This document shows, one piece after another, positions 27,701 to 36,120 of a DNA stretch of 64,000 nt (positions are counted from its first letter, which is position 1; each line of letters begins with the position of its first letter). This DNA is from Arthrobacter sp. Leaf69. Lineage in GTDB: Bacteria; Actinomycetota; Actinomycetes; Actinomycetales; Micrococcaceae. Under the pieces are notes generated by a model. That model worked only from the letters and a program-made list of their open reading frames with translations. It was not told the origin of the DNA and searched no databases. The translations under genes and the position numbers were made by a program. Location of the stretch: the NCBI RefSeq assembly GCF_001422645.1, contig NZ_LMLR01000013.1, forward strand, positions 230,464-294,463, written 5' to 3'.

Positions 27701-28140
27701 ACCTTCAGGGCTTTCTGGACCACATGGCCATCCATAGACTCCGCCGCGGGCTGCCCCTGACCGAGACCGACCTTGCTGAACTCCAGCGCATGCTAATTGA
27801 GAGCGGCGCGGGTTCACCCGAAGAACTTGAAGCAGCCACTAAGCAGGCACAGGGTCTAGGGCTTTTTGTCCGGTCACTGGTAGGCATGGACCGGCAAGCG
27901 GCGTTGGACTCCTTGTCCGAGTTCGTGGGCGACAAGACTCTCAGCGCCAATCAGCTGCATTTCGTTGACATGATCGTCCAGCAGCTCACCGAGAACGGCG
28001 TCGTGGATGTCGGCGCGCTGTATGAGTCACCCTATAGCGACGCGGCCCCTGCCGGGCCGGAGAGCTTGTTCCCGGAGGCGGATGTGGATTTGCTGGCTGA
28101 GGCGCTGAACCGGGTGCGCGTTTCGGCGATGGTGGGATAA
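24709..28140 (+). CDS. hsdR: Type I restriction endonuclease/translocase subunit
   Basis: The product is up to 1,143 aa. GTG 24709 lies against the AGAGGAG, so TTG 24715 may be the true start. Domain order: a DUF4145-like helical N-domain (about 20-120); a coiled coil (about 165-215); a PD-(D/E)XK nuclease (FVDYVLWGSDGKPLAVVEAK, about 270-290); then an SF2 motor with LLVMATGSGKTRTVVAL, LIIIDEAHRSVY, VGLTATPQ, SVDMLDTGIDVPEVV and MVGRGTRLRPEL; and a helical C-terminus that binds the methylase core. It translocates and cleaves unmodified DNA. It is 113 nt after mrr, probably in the same transcript. Confidence 0.95.
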   Translation: MALGDVNSNFAVLQAEWPGIAKEARLAELYARKDPRSSLLYARRSIEALLDWLYEADGSLTMPYKSDLNGLMSDPTFKRLAGETIVGKFHLIRKVANSAIHTNAAITVQHSEQTIRELFHVCIWLALRYTRDPANRPASTVAFNGQFLSPTPKPGVTVPAEKPRTAGQTAKLAEELATKDAALAAQKQDNEQLQAQLVALRAEIARAKEENKKLPDSHDYSEVETRVYIDLYLGESGWALDNAEDREFEVHHMPTHAGPTTGTGFVDYVLWGSDGKPLAVVEAKRSAKSPYDGQQQAKLYADALETEKGQRPVIYYSNGYEHWIWDDASGYPPRPVQGFHTRNQLQLMVDRRSTRKPLATAAINTEIAGRSYQQAAIRAVTDALETDKERKALLVMATGSGKTRTVVALSSLLMQANWAKRVLFLADRVALVDQAARAFKTYLPGSSPVILGRGVEADSRIHIATYPTMMNLINERTDDGTVLTQRFGIGHYDLIIIDEAHRSVYQKYRAIFDYFDAFLVGLTATPQSEVDRNTYSLFDIEDHVPTFAYELTQAISDGYLVPPRTVSIPLKFPVEGIRYEELSEEEKEDWDSAEWDEDGEIPDAVDPAILNTWLFNANTVDKALEVLMTRGHKVAGGDRIGKTIVFAKNQKHAEFIAQRFNINYPQYGGTFAKIITHSVNYVSTLIDGFARAEDSPHIAVSVDMLDTGIDVPEVVNLLFFKVVRSKTKFWQMVGRGTRLRPELYGPGEDKQDFFIFDVCQNIEYFNAELPGSEGSLGQSLAHRSFAVRTQLLAEVRTAGLDGDFVPALQSGLVGQVAGLPRQNFLVRPQLEWVEKFSKPASWGTLTTQDLTDLQTKLAPLATMASAADTEEAKRFDLLMYQAQLASLTSAAAVEPYRKKIVEIASALQDQPNIPAIAAQMVLIQSILEGEEWGQVSPQWLELIRVRLRGLVHLIEKKRRRVVYMDFEDTLGEIVEGELKGIVTGSVDLARYREKARLYLQGFLDHMAIHRLRRGLPLTETDLAELQRMLIESGAGSPEELEAATKQAQGLGLFVRSLVGMDRQAALDSLSEFVGDKTLSANQLHFVDMIVQQLTENGVVDVGALYESPYSDAAPAGPESLFPEADVDLLAEALNRVRVSAMVG

Positions 28141-28174
28141 AGGCGCGCCTTGGTTTGGTCTGATTGGGAGGGAA

Positions 28175-28924
28175 GTGTCTGTGGAAGCTGTGCCGGGTCC
28201 TGCCATGTCGATGGTCGGAAAGCTGCTTGAGGAAGTCTCGTGGGAACACGCCACCAGTTACCGTCAAGGCGGCCGGGGACGGGAGAACGTACTGAGCGCA
28301 GAAGTCATGATGGCCCTGGACTTCCTTCCCCGTGATCGCTTCCTCGGTGCCGCAATTCGTGCAGCGACCGGGGCCGACCGCGCCAGGAATGTCCTGATCA
28401 ATGAGATCGAAGAAGCCGAACTTCGATTCCTGCCAGGAGATATGACGCTCGCACCGAACCGGTCAGGAAAAGACCACCTGGTGGTGCAGCCAGATGCTCT
28501 CATCACGTCTCCGAACTCTTTCGTCTTGGTCGAGGCCAAGCGTGTCCGAGCGAGTTCGTTCCAGCCAGAGCAGCTGGCGAGGGAATACGTGGCAACGATG
28601 GCGCATGCAGACAATCGAACTCCTCTGATCCTGCTGCTGGGTGCGGAACCTCCAGTTCTGGTTCGAGGCCGTGGCCGGATGAGCATCGAAGACGCCATCT
28701 CCTCCGAACTTGAGTCCGTTCTGTTACGCGCCAACAACGAGCAGCTGGCGATGGAAGGGCTGGTCGAACGGATCCATGATGTCTTCTGCTGGATTACCTG
28801 GTCGGAACTCTCGGCCGTGATTGGCAGTCAGGCTGCGGGATTCGTTACGGCGGACCCGTCTGTGGACGCTTCCGTCCAGCGCCTCGCAAATTCCGTAGGT
28901 TCGTCGATTGCCTGGCATGCGTAG
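28175..28924 (+). CDS. PD-(D/E)XK nuclease-fold protein, orphan
   Basis: The product is 249 aa from GTG 28175, or 247 aa from GTG 28181, which is better spaced from GGGAGG. The core LVVQPDALITSPNSFVLVEA-KRVR gives the PD...ExK pattern (Asp in QPDALI, Glu-x-Lys in VEAKR), followed by SFQPEQLAREYVATM, a common Q/E helix of the fold. It starts 34 nt after hsdR on the same strand, so it may be a fifth gene of the restriction operon. No family name is known to me. An alternative reading is a nuclease-like inhibitor or DNA sensor without cleavage activity. Confidence 0.65.
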   Translation: MSVEAVPGPAMSMVGKLLEEVSWEHATSYRQGGRGRENVLSAEVMMALDFLPRDRFLGAAIRAATGADRARNVLINEIEEAELRFLPGDMTLAPNRSGKDHLVVQPDALITSPNSFVLVEAKRVRASSFQPEQLAREYVATMAHADNRTPLILLLGAEPPVLVRGRGRMSIEDAISSELESVLLRANNEQLAMEGLVERIHDVFCWITWSELSAVIGSQAAGFVTADPSVDASVQRLANSVGSSIAWHA

Positions 28925-29599
28925 CCGGAGTCAGGAGCATTACGAGACTGCCTTCAATGACTTGGGTACATGCATGCCCACAGCGGGGGCAATATCTATC
29001 CCGGGGGACGGCTGAGCTCGACGTACGTTCGGTAGCTGGCGAGATGATCGCCACGGGCATACGGCGGCCTCCGTTCGGCGTCTTCACGGACCAACTCCGC
29101 TACAAGGCGATGCGTGAGTTGACCCGTGCCCACACGCAGCCGCGACGGAAACGGTGGACGGACCTCTTCAATAACGGTGGCCACTCATAACCGGTGAGGC
29201 CATGCGGCATTCCGCAACGAGAATGGCCCACCACCGAGCGCCGCACTCAAAAGTGCCGCTCAGCGTTCCCGTAAACGGAACGGAAGAACCGCCTATTCGG
29301 GCTGCGATTTAACCGCTATCCCTGGTTAACCGTCACAATCCGTGCACCGTACGGAGAGTTGCAACGGAAAGGCAAATTACATGCATTGCCCGTTTACACG
29401 GCCTCTGTGGCCCTCGGGCATCGGCGACGCTTCGAGGTAGGACTCGCAACGATGACTAGGTGGACTAGGCCGAGCCCGTTCGTTCTGAAGGACCGACGTG
29501 GAGGCTGGACATCGGCCAGCCGGTGTCCAGTAAAAGACAAATGAGTTGGATTTGCGGCGTTCGGTGGGATGCGTGGTGGTGCAAAGTATCGTGTAGTCC
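28925..29599. other. Non-coding or decayed spacer
   Basis: No convincing gene was found. A 77-codon frame at 28957-29190 has no recognisable motif and no good ribosome-binding site. At 29511-29536 there is an inverted repeat, CTGGACA...TGTCCAG with a GGC/GCC inner pair, of unknown role. Confidence 0.5.
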
Positions 29600-30708
29600 A
29601 TGAAGATTGAATCCGAAGACATTGACATAGAGAGCCTCCTTTCGGGGCGGTACTTCACACTCGCGGCAAGGACCTTGCCGTAACTGACTTGATCAAGAAT
29701 CATTTCAGCAAGCACATGAAGGCAAAGAGCTCGGTAGACGCCGTCAAGCTCAAGTGGGGATCAATTCTCAAGACGATTCATGATTCTTCAGCCGACATAA
29801 CCTCCGATGCGTTCATCCACCACTTCTGGCTTTCGAGGTACGAGGCAGTGCCTTTGAAGAAGCTGTATCCTGTAATGAAGAAGAGAATAACTTCCAAGGA
29901 AGCGCCGACGTACCTTACGGCATTGGAACATGACGCCGGTTACTACCGTGCGATCCACGAACCGTCCTTTATGTGGGAAAAAGGTGAGGTAAGGGCGGCG
30001 CGGGCACTTGCGGCCATCCAGCTCTTCCGATTGGTGCAGCCTACGCCCGCTGTGCTCTCACTCGTAAGAGCCTTCAAAGACAAGAATATCAAGCTTGGAA
30101 AAACGGCCGAAGCCCTCGAAGCTATCGAGAATTTTCACTTCGCCTTTACGGCCGTGACGTCATCCCGTTCCTCAGGCGGTATCTCGGGAATGTACTCGTC
30201 ATTCGGGCGCAAGCTGTTTGAGTGCGGCGACGATGCGAATGCCGCAGCCATCGAAATAAGACTCTTCATTGACAAGCTGCGGTCACGCCGCCCTCCTCTT
30301 GATGAATTCAAAGTCGGATTCAAGCAGATTCTATATACGAGTGCTAATTCTAAACAAAGAAACCTGGTCCGCTACATCCTTCGGAAGTTCGCCGAGGAGG
30401 GCACATACCGATTCTCGGTTGATTTTGAGGACCTGACTATCGAGCACTTGGCTCCCCAAGACCTAATCGGGACTGATGCATGGAATGAAGAGACAATAGG
30501 TCAATTGGGCAACCTTTTCTTCCTGGATCCCAAAATGAACGGCAAACTAAGCAACAGGCCATTTGTCGACAAATTGGCGCTGTTGGAGGCCAACAGCTGT
30601 AGTGTTCCCGAGTTTATACGGTCCCGCCCGGAATGGGACGAAGCTGCGATCTTGGCACACACCGACGCGATGGCCGAGTTGGCATACTCCAAGATCTGGG
30701 CGATTTGA
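29600..30708 (+). pseudogene. GmrSD-like (DUF262-DUF1524) restriction gene with internal deletion
   Basis: The frame from ATG 29600 encodes MKIESEDIDIESLLSGRYF, the characteristic first residues of DUF262 proteins, then meets a TAA at 29681. A second frame picks up at about 29670 as GKDLAVTDLIKNHFSKHM and runs to 30708. Its C-terminal part has the DUF1524 HNH motif (DLTIEHLAPQ, IGQLGNLFFLDPKMN, LSNRPFVDK). The intervening DUF262 NTPase body (roughly 150-250 residues in the family) is missing, so the ends were joined by an out-of-frame deletion. The 339-aa downstream part could still be made from ATG 29689. GmrSD enzymes restrict glucosylated-hydroxymethylcytosine phage DNA. Confidence 0.75.
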
Positions 30709-30756
30709 GCGGACAGGCGCGCACACCTAGCATGGTGGACCCCACACGTAGAGGAC

Positions 30757-30816
30757 GGGCCCCACGCAGCCCGGGATAATTCCCGGGCTCGGCGGGGCCC
30801 TTCCTGCTATTTTTTG
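30757..30816 (+). terminator. Strong nested-hairpin terminator
   Basis: GGGCCCC (30757) pairs with GGGGCCC (30794), enclosing GCCCGGG-ATAATT-CCCGGGC, and is followed by TTCCTGCTATTTTTT. This long GC stem with a T-tract ends the restriction island and faces the convergent lipoprotein gene, whose stop lies in the T-tract. Confidence 0.8.
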
Positions 30817-31229
30817 AAATAGTTCAAAAAGGACTCGACTTCTTGAGACTTGTTCGGGCAGAAGTAGGCGACGGTCAGGCGCACGCCGCTCACACCTCCG
30901 CCCGTGGAGTTGCCGCCGACGGAGCGCACTGAAACGCCGAGGCTAGTGCCGGTCTTCTCGCAGACTTGCTGCTTCATGAAGTCGGCGAAGCTCTCCACGT
31001 TGTCGGGCACGACGCCGAGGGCCGCGAGGTCTGCCTTGTAGGAGCCTGTAGTCGGGACGGTGGACGGCGTGGGCTTAGGCGTAATCGTCACGGTCTGTGT
31101 CACCGTCGCTACGGCGGTGGAGCTGGCGGTGGTTGGTGTGGCTGGATCCGCGCTGACGGCGGCGCCGCTACATCCAGTCAGAATAGTGATGGACAGGAGC
31201 GCGGCGCCGGGAATGGCGAGTTTTTTCAT
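30807..31229 (-). CDS. Lipoprotein with DUF732-like C-terminal domain
   Basis: The product is 140 aa from ATG 31229, chosen because it gives a perfect lipoprotein signal: MKKLAIPGAALLSITILTGC with lipobox LTGC. A Thr/Pro-rich linker (about 28-55) is followed by an approximately 75-residue domain (SYKADLAALGVVPDNVESFA, VRLTVAYFCPNKSQEV) with two cysteines. The domain resembles DUF732 of actinobacterial secreted proteins. It would be anchored on the outer face of the membrane. It is the last gene of a run with the membrane protein and the relaxase, so a surface role in mating (such as exclusion) is possible but speculative. Confidence 0.65.
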   Translation of the reverse strand: MKKLAIPGAALLSITILTGCSGAAVSADPATPTTASSTAVATVTQTVTITPKPTPSTVPTTGSYKADLAALGVVPDNVESFADFMKQQVCEKTGTSLGVSVRSVGGNSTGGGVSGVRLTVAYFCPNKSQEVESFLNYFKK

Positions 31230-31286
31230 GGTTCCCCCAATAGTTGATGAAGTGTCGTTGGGCACGATACCGGGCAAGGGCGACAT

Positions 31287-31901
31287 TTAGTCTTCACGCA
31301 CACCGAGCCAGCGTTTGCTGCTGAAAAATGCGGAAAGGCGCCTCTCGCAGCCTCGAAAGCCATTGCGCGATGCCAGTTTGTGGGCCTCTGATGGGGCCCA
31401 GGCAAGGCAAGCTGGACCTTGAATGTAGTAGGTGCTTGGCCAAGGGGCGCCCGGCCTGACTTGGGCTGGATCCGGGGAAATTAGCAAAACTGAGCCGGGC
31501 CAGAGTGGATCGGGAAGCGCTTCGATCCATGCGCGCTGGACGTGGTCGAAGCGGTTCCACCTGATCGTTATCCAGGATCCGGTGGGTTCGAGGGAATCGA
31601 CGCTCAGAACTGTCACCTCTGCTGTGGTGCGGTGCGCCAGCTTTGCCTCGTCGAAGCGATTCCACTTTTCGTTTGCGGCCGCTGTCCAAAAACGAAGCCG
31701 GCGCAGGCGCGCCAACCAGACGGCGCCGGCAATAGTGGTGGCCAGGAGGGCTGCAAGCGCTGTCGCCTGCAGCAGCAAGGTAGGCGGCCAGCTGGCGACC
31801 ATGGTTCCCATAAGGTATGTGACACAAATCGAGAGGGCCACGCTGGTCAGAACCAACGCAGGTGTCGCAAGCTTCGGCTTCAGGACTGGGTTTGCATCCA
31901 T
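31287..31901 (-). CDS. Membrane protein downstream of relaxase (204 aa)
   Basis: Two adjacent TM helices at about 14-35 (PALVLTSVALSICVTYLMGT) and 42-64 (LLLQATALAALLATTIAGAV) are followed by a basic stretch and an approximately 130-residue cytoplasmic domain rich in Trp and Pro (EPTGSWITIRWNRFDHVQRA, LPDPLWPGSVLLISP). I do not recognise the family. It begins 21 nt after the relaxase stop, so it is probably in the relaxase operon. Similar two-TM proteins beside MobF relaxases suggest a role in mating-pair or exclusion functions, but nothing in the sequence proves it. Confidence 0.6.
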   Translation of the reverse strand: MDANPVLKPKLATPALVLTSVALSICVTYLMGTMVASWPPTLLLQATALAALLATTIAGAVWLARLRRLRFWTAAANEKWNRFDEAKLAHRTTAEVTVLSVDSLEPTGSWITIRWNRFDHVQRAWIEALPDPLWPGSVLLISPDPAQVRPGAPWPSTYYIQGPACLAWAPSEAHKLASRNGFRGCERRLSAFFSSKRWLGVRED

Positions 31902-31922
31902 TGGACTACCGTCTCGACCAGT

Positions 31923-34900
31923 CTAGATTTGCCAGCCGACATTGATAAGCCGGACTTCCCAAATAATCGCATCATCAGGCAACGTCGAAGCCTGCCGGAA
32001 ACTGGCATACGACAGCGCGGATTGGTCAACAAGACGGGCGATCCTTGCACGCTGCTCCTGTTGTTCCCAGTCGTATGAGCCAGGAACTGGTCCCAGGGGG
32101 AGGGGCGAGTCATCGATACCCCATCTGTCCCTGTGGATGGCGGCTCGGCGAATGACGTCCGTCGCATGCTCCGGAAGCGTATTCGGACCCAAGGTCGCCC
32201 CGAGCACCCGTTTCCATTCGGTGTCACCCATCATGGCGTCGCGGGCTACACGGGTCATCCGCTGCTGGATCCGGTCCCGAACCTGGTTGATCATGTCGGC
32301 CAGATCGGGACGAGAGGTGCGGACAGTTTCAGCCAAGGGATCATTTCCATTCGTGGGCATCCCGGTCAGAAACTGACGGAGTCGGGACTGGACCACCGCT
32401 GCCATATCTCGAGCAGACGCTTCTGTTCGCAGAGCAGCGATGACAACACGTTGCGTGCTTGGACGGCTAACGCCAGTGGCCTGGCGCCACGCTGCGACAG
32501 TCGCGCCCCACGAAGAAGACTGCTGAATTTCGGAGGACCTGCCGGGCGAGTGGGCATCAAGGAACCCCGCCAGGTCCTCGGCGGCTGCGATTTGTGCGAG
32601 GTAGCCGTATTCAGCACTGAGGCGCTCCAGGGTGTCCGCCTGCGACTGCTCGGCCTCGCGGACTTCGTGGGCCGTGCGTTCTGCTCCCTCGGCGGCAAGG
32701 ACCTCACCAAGGATCTGGCGCCACGAGGACGGCAACACGGGATCCAGAGGCTCGTCGGCCGAAGGGTCGTTTTCGCTGACGTATGCGTGGTTTCCGGCTC
32801 GTCCGCGGGTCATGCTCACGTACAGCAGTTCACGGGTGAGCCGGCCCTGGGTGACTACGGTGTGTCCGGTGTCCACGGTGATTCCCTGCGAGCGGTGGGC
32901 CGTCGTCGCGTATCCCAGCTCAATTGAGGCCTCAACGTATTCCCGGCCAAGAATGATCGTTGCGCCGGTGTCCCGGCGAACCGCGGTCAGCGAGCCGTCG
33001 CGCCTGCCTGTACGGACGACGTCGAGCACTGTTCCGTTCCGGATGAAGTCACCGCTGCTGTCGGTGAAGCTGCGGTCATTGTGGCGGGCAATGACGGTGT
33101 CGCCAGCGCCGGCCCGCGACCCGTCGCTCAGCGGCACCGTGTGTTCCGCATCCACGGAACCCTGGATGACGCGGTCGGCCTGGGCGCGCTGGTTGAGCAT
33201 GCTGACCGTGTCATTGTCGGCCGCAATGAGAATGGACGACTTGCCTTCCTGGAGGTCCGATTGCCAGCTCAGATAGGCTTCGTCGACCATATCGACGTAC
33301 GAACCGTGTTGGATACGTTGGTGCCGGTCATAGTCAGCGACGGCCGCGAAGTCACCGGAACGGAGCTTGAGCGATGCGTCCTGCTCCCACATTTGTTCGA
33401 ACCGCCAAATGGTGCTCAGCCGTACTGTCTTGCCTTGCCGGTCGAGCCACCCGAGCGTACCGCCGGCGTCAATGGCGTCCAATTGCCCGGGGTCGCCCAC
33501 CAGCAGCACCTTGGCCCCGGCGTCCCGGGCTTGCTGGACGAGCGCGGACAGCTGAAAGGTGGAGACCATGGAGGCCTCATCGACGAGGACCAGCTGGTTG
33601 GGATGGAAACGCCACCTGTCCTGTTCTGCGGCGAGCCGGGCGGACTTCTGAGCGAGCCGAAGGGTCAACGGACCGGGGGTAGCGCCGACGGTGAGCTGTT
33701 GCTCCGTGTCGAAGAACCGTGCAGCCCGATGGCCGGCTCCCTGGCCGACCGACTCGTAGAGCCATTTCGCGACGTTTTCAGTAGTCAGCGCCAGCTCCCG
33801 CCCGAGGACCTCGGCGCTCGCCGCGGCCGGCGCCAGCCCGACGACGGTACCGGCCCCGAATTCAGCTTCCCAGGCAGCCTTGACCGCACCGAGAGTGGTG
33901 GTCTTGCCAGTACCGGCGGGACCGACGACGGCATCAAGCCGGTTGCCGCTGAGCAGCACCTCGGCCGCCGCCGCGCGCTGGTCACTGTGGAGCTCAATCC
34001 GACCGCGGTGTTTGTAGCCGGCGAGCGATTCCATGGTGACCGCCGCGCTCACGGTCGGGCCGCCGTCGTCGTTCCGTGCCGCCATGACGACATCCTCATT
34101 GGCGAGGGTCGCCGTGTCTGTGTAGAGCCGGGAGCCGTGGAAGTCGAAGATACTGCGGTTTGCGAAGCGGAGGTCGGGCTGTGCGTTGGCGAGGACGGTG
34201 TAACGGTACTCGTTGAGTGGAACGGACTGATTTTCTGCGGCGGTGGCGACGGTATCGATCATGGTGTTGCGGTCCGCCGGCGTGTGGCAGCGGATGTCGG
34301 CGCAGACCCGTTCGGCTTCCGCGAGGAGGTTCCACCGGTTCCAGGTGGCGCGTTTCGCCGCAACGCGCTCGCGTGTCAGTGAGCCGACAGCGTCGATCCA
34401 GTCGGCCGTGAAGTCACCGGTGCGGTACGGGGCTGCGTGGGAGCGGCGCACGGTGTTGGCGAGAACGAGGCTGGGCTCGAATCCTTTGGCCGCTGCGCGG
34501 GCCCGCCACTGTGCGGACAGCTGATGGAGTGGCGCGGCGGACTCCGGTTTGGCGCTGCGGGTGGAAAGGGTTGCCTGCTGGCGGAGCTTGATGGTGGTTG
34601 TAGCGGTTGGGGGAGTGCTGTGCCTGGCGGTCCATTCGGCGACGAGGCGGTCGGTTTCCAGATCGATGAGCCGGGAGCGGTTGGAGAATTCGCGGATCAG
34701 CACCTGGTCGACGCCGGTGAGTTGCTGGCTGGGGTTGTGCGTGTCCGCGGCCGGCTCTCGGATCTCTGCGTCGGTGCCGAGAGTCCGGTGGAGTGCGTCG
34801 AAGAGGAGACCGTTGTAGTGCTCGCTGGCAGCGACCGCTGCCTTGTAGAGCGTCCGTGAATCCAAGGTGACCCACGCATCGTCGGTGATGCGCTGGACGC

Positions 34901-35492
34901 GGTTGGCGATGACCAGGTGGGTATGCAGCTGCGGATCCCCGGCACGGGACTCCCAATGGTCGAAGGCGGCGGCAATGGCACCGCGGGTGCCGAGGTGGGC
35001 GACGCCGTTGCGGCCGGCCCTCGTGTGGATGACGGACTCTTCGAGCCACTGCAGGGTGGCGTTGACGGCGTCGTGGTGGGTCTGGAGGATCTGGTCCTGT
35101 AGGGCGCGGGGGCTCAGAGCCCAGAGGACAGACACGGATTTGGGAACGCTGAAGGTGAGGTCAAAGCCGACGACGGCGTGGCGCGTTTCGGTTCGCCCCT
35201 GACTGTCCTGGACGACGGTGGGTTGGCCGTGCGGACGGCCCAGGGGAGAGCCGGTGTCCGGGTGGACAGCCTGATCGAAGAGGGCTTTGGCCTCGGATTC
35301 CGTGACGACGTCTCCGCTGGTCCGGCTGACGCCTTCCAGGCCTGAACCCAACCAGCGTCCCTGCGGCGTGCCCGCTTTCATGTAGTACGTGGTGGCATCT
35401 GCCGGCGTGACCGTCAGATCGTCCAACATGGTGGTCTTGAAAAGGTACTTCAGGCCCGACTGGGCGGATAGCCGGGCGATGGACATGGTCAT
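31923..35492 (-). CDS. traA: MobF relaxase-helicase (TraA/TrwC type)
   Basis: The product is 1,189 aa from ATG 35492, which overlaps the upstream stop (ATGA) with GGGAGG before it. The relaxase domain includes Tyr36/Tyr37 (TTYYMKAGTP) as probable catalytic tyrosines, VVGFDLTFSVPKSVSVLW, and the metal-binding histidines His179, His190 and His192 (FDHWESRAGDPQLHTHLVI). The RecD-like helicase in the middle has VVGPAGTGKTTTLGAV, LVLVDEASMVSTFQL and LLVGDPGQLDAIDAGG, with a late YATTAHRSQGITVD and YVSMTRGR. The C-terminus is helical. The protein nicks oriT, stays covalently bound and unwinds the transferred strand. oriT is expected nearby, probably in 36020-36250. Confidence 0.93.
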   Translation of the reverse strand: MTMSIARLSAQSGLKYLFKTTMLDDLTVTPADATTYYMKAGTPQGRWLGSGLEGVSRTSGDVVTESEAKALFDQAVHPDTGSPLGRPHGQPTVVQDSQGRTETRHAVVGFDLTFSVPKSVSVLWALSPRALQDQILQTHHDAVNATLQWLEESVIHTRAGRNGVAHLGTRGAIAAAFDHWESRAGDPQLHTHLVIANRVQRITDDAWVTLDSRTLYKAAVAASEHYNGLLFDALHRTLGTDAEIREPAADTHNPSQQLTGVDQVLIREFSNRSRLIDLETDRLVAEWTARHSTPPTATTTIKLRQQATLSTRSAKPESAAPLHQLSAQWRARAAAKGFEPSLVLANTVRRSHAAPYRTGDFTADWIDAVGSLTRERVAAKRATWNRWNLLAEAERVCADIRCHTPADRNTMIDTVATAAENQSVPLNEYRYTVLANAQPDLRFANRSIFDFHGSRLYTDTATLANEDVVMAARNDDGGPTVSAAVTMESLAGYKHRGRIELHSDQRAAAAEVLLSGNRLDAVVGPAGTGKTTTLGAVKAAWEAEFGAGTVVGLAPAAASAEVLGRELALTTENVAKWLYESVGQGAGHRAARFFDTEQQLTVGATPGPLTLRLAQKSARLAAEQDRWRFHPNQLVLVDEASMVSTFQLSALVQQARDAGAKVLLVGDPGQLDAIDAGGTLGWLDRQGKTVRLSTIWRFEQMWEQDASLKLRSGDFAAVADYDRHQRIQHGSYVDMVDEAYLSWQSDLQEGKSSILIAADNDTVSMLNQRAQADRVIQGSVDAEHTVPLSDGSRAGAGDTVIARHNDRSFTDSSGDFIRNGTVLDVVRTGRRDGSLTAVRRDTGATIILGREYVEASIELGYATTAHRSQGITVDTGHTVVTQGRLTRELLYVSMTRGRAGNHAYVSENDPSADEPLDPVLPSSWRQILGEVLAAEGAERTAHEVREAEQSQADTLERLSAEYGYLAQIAAAEDLAGFLDAHSPGRSSEIQQSSSWGATVAAWRQATGVSRPSTQRVVIAALRTEASARDMAAVVQSRLRQFLTGMPTNGNDPLAETVRTSRPDLADMINQVRDRIQQRMTRVARDAMMGDTEWKRVLGATLGPNTLPEHATDVIRRAAIHRDRWGIDDSPLPLGPVPGSYDWEQQEQRARIARLVDQSALSYASFRQASTLPDDAIIWEVRLINVGWQI

Positions 35493-36019
35493 TGCTTCTG
35501 CGCCTCCCGATGGCGGCTGGAGGATGTCCACCCTCGTCGGCGGAATACGGCTTTCGTGGTGTCGTCTATTTCGAGGCCGGTGGCCTGGGATAGAGCCAGC
35601 AGCCTGCCTGCCAGGTGGACCAGGTCTTGGGCGTCAGATTTGTGGTCGGTCTGGTGACGGTCGATGTCGGCGCGGAGGCTCTTGATGATGGCTCGTTTTT
35701 CCGCGTTCTCTGCTGCCAAGTGGTCGATGTCCACGGCTTGGGACCGGAGCTGGACACGGAGTAAATTGAGGAGTTGGCTGCTCTTTGCGAGGGCTGCAGA
35801 AAAGCGGGCCTCGGCGTCGTGCTGGCCTGCCACTGGGGCAGTTGCTTTGGCGCGTGGGTCCGGCGTAGCGAGTGCGGTGGGAGCCGGTGGCGCCCCCTTC
35901 GCCGTCTGCCGGCGTCGACGATCACGTTGTCTGTTGGCGCAGCGGGTAGAGCAGAACCGCTGTGACGTGCGCGACGGCTCGAAGCGCTCGCCGCATTCCC
36001 GGCAAATCTTTCCGCTCAC
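35489..36019 (-). CDS. Zinc-ribbon plus coiled-coil relaxosome-associated protein
   Basis: The product is 176 aa from GTG 36019. The N-terminal motif CRECGERFEPSRTSQRFCST-RC gives CX2C...CX3C and is followed by an Arg-rich run (RQRDRRRRQ), suggesting a small DNA-binding zinc ribbon. An Ala/Pro linker leads to a coiled coil at about 85-150 (LNLLRVQLRSQAVDIDHLAA, NAEKRAIIKSLRADIDRHQ). It is translationally coupled to traA by an ATGA overlap. The architecture and coupling suggest a relaxosome accessory factor that binds oriT or the relaxase promoter (inference). Confidence 0.65.
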   Translation of the reverse strand: MSGKICRECGERFEPSRTSQRFCSTRCANRQRDRRRRQTAKGAPPAPTALATPDPRAKATAPVAGQHDAEARFSAALAKSSQLLNLLRVQLRSQAVDIDHLAAENAEKRAIIKSLRADIDRHQTDHKSDAQDLVHLAGRLLALSQATGLEIDDTTKAVFRRRGWTSSSRHREAQKQ

Positions 36020-36058
36020 AGTCGTTCATCAACGCCGACGCGCCCTGCGACATGACTT

Positions 36059-36080
36059 GCCGTGAGTGCGCGCTCACGGC
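36059..36080. promoter_or_regulatory. 22-bp near-perfect inverted repeat before the relaxosome genes
   Basis: GCCGTGAGTGC followed by GCGCTCACGGC: eleven-base arms with a single T/G mismatch and no spacer. It lies 40 bp upstream of the zinc-ribbon gene start in the divergent region. It may be an operator or part of oriT. Confidence 0.5.
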
Positions 36081-36120
36081 GATAACCTTGGATGCCAGAG
36101 GTGTGAGGGTGGTGGTTTTT

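Noticed and set aside
28957..29190. 77-codon open frame after the PD-(D/E)XK gene
   Set aside because: No motif, no ribosome-binding site and no family resemblance; left within the spacer.
32133..34382. Long + strand open frames opposite the relaxase gene (up to 433 codons)
   Set aside because: They are antisense shadows of a GC-rich gene. The reverse-strand frame carries all relaxase and helicase motifs, while the + frame has none.
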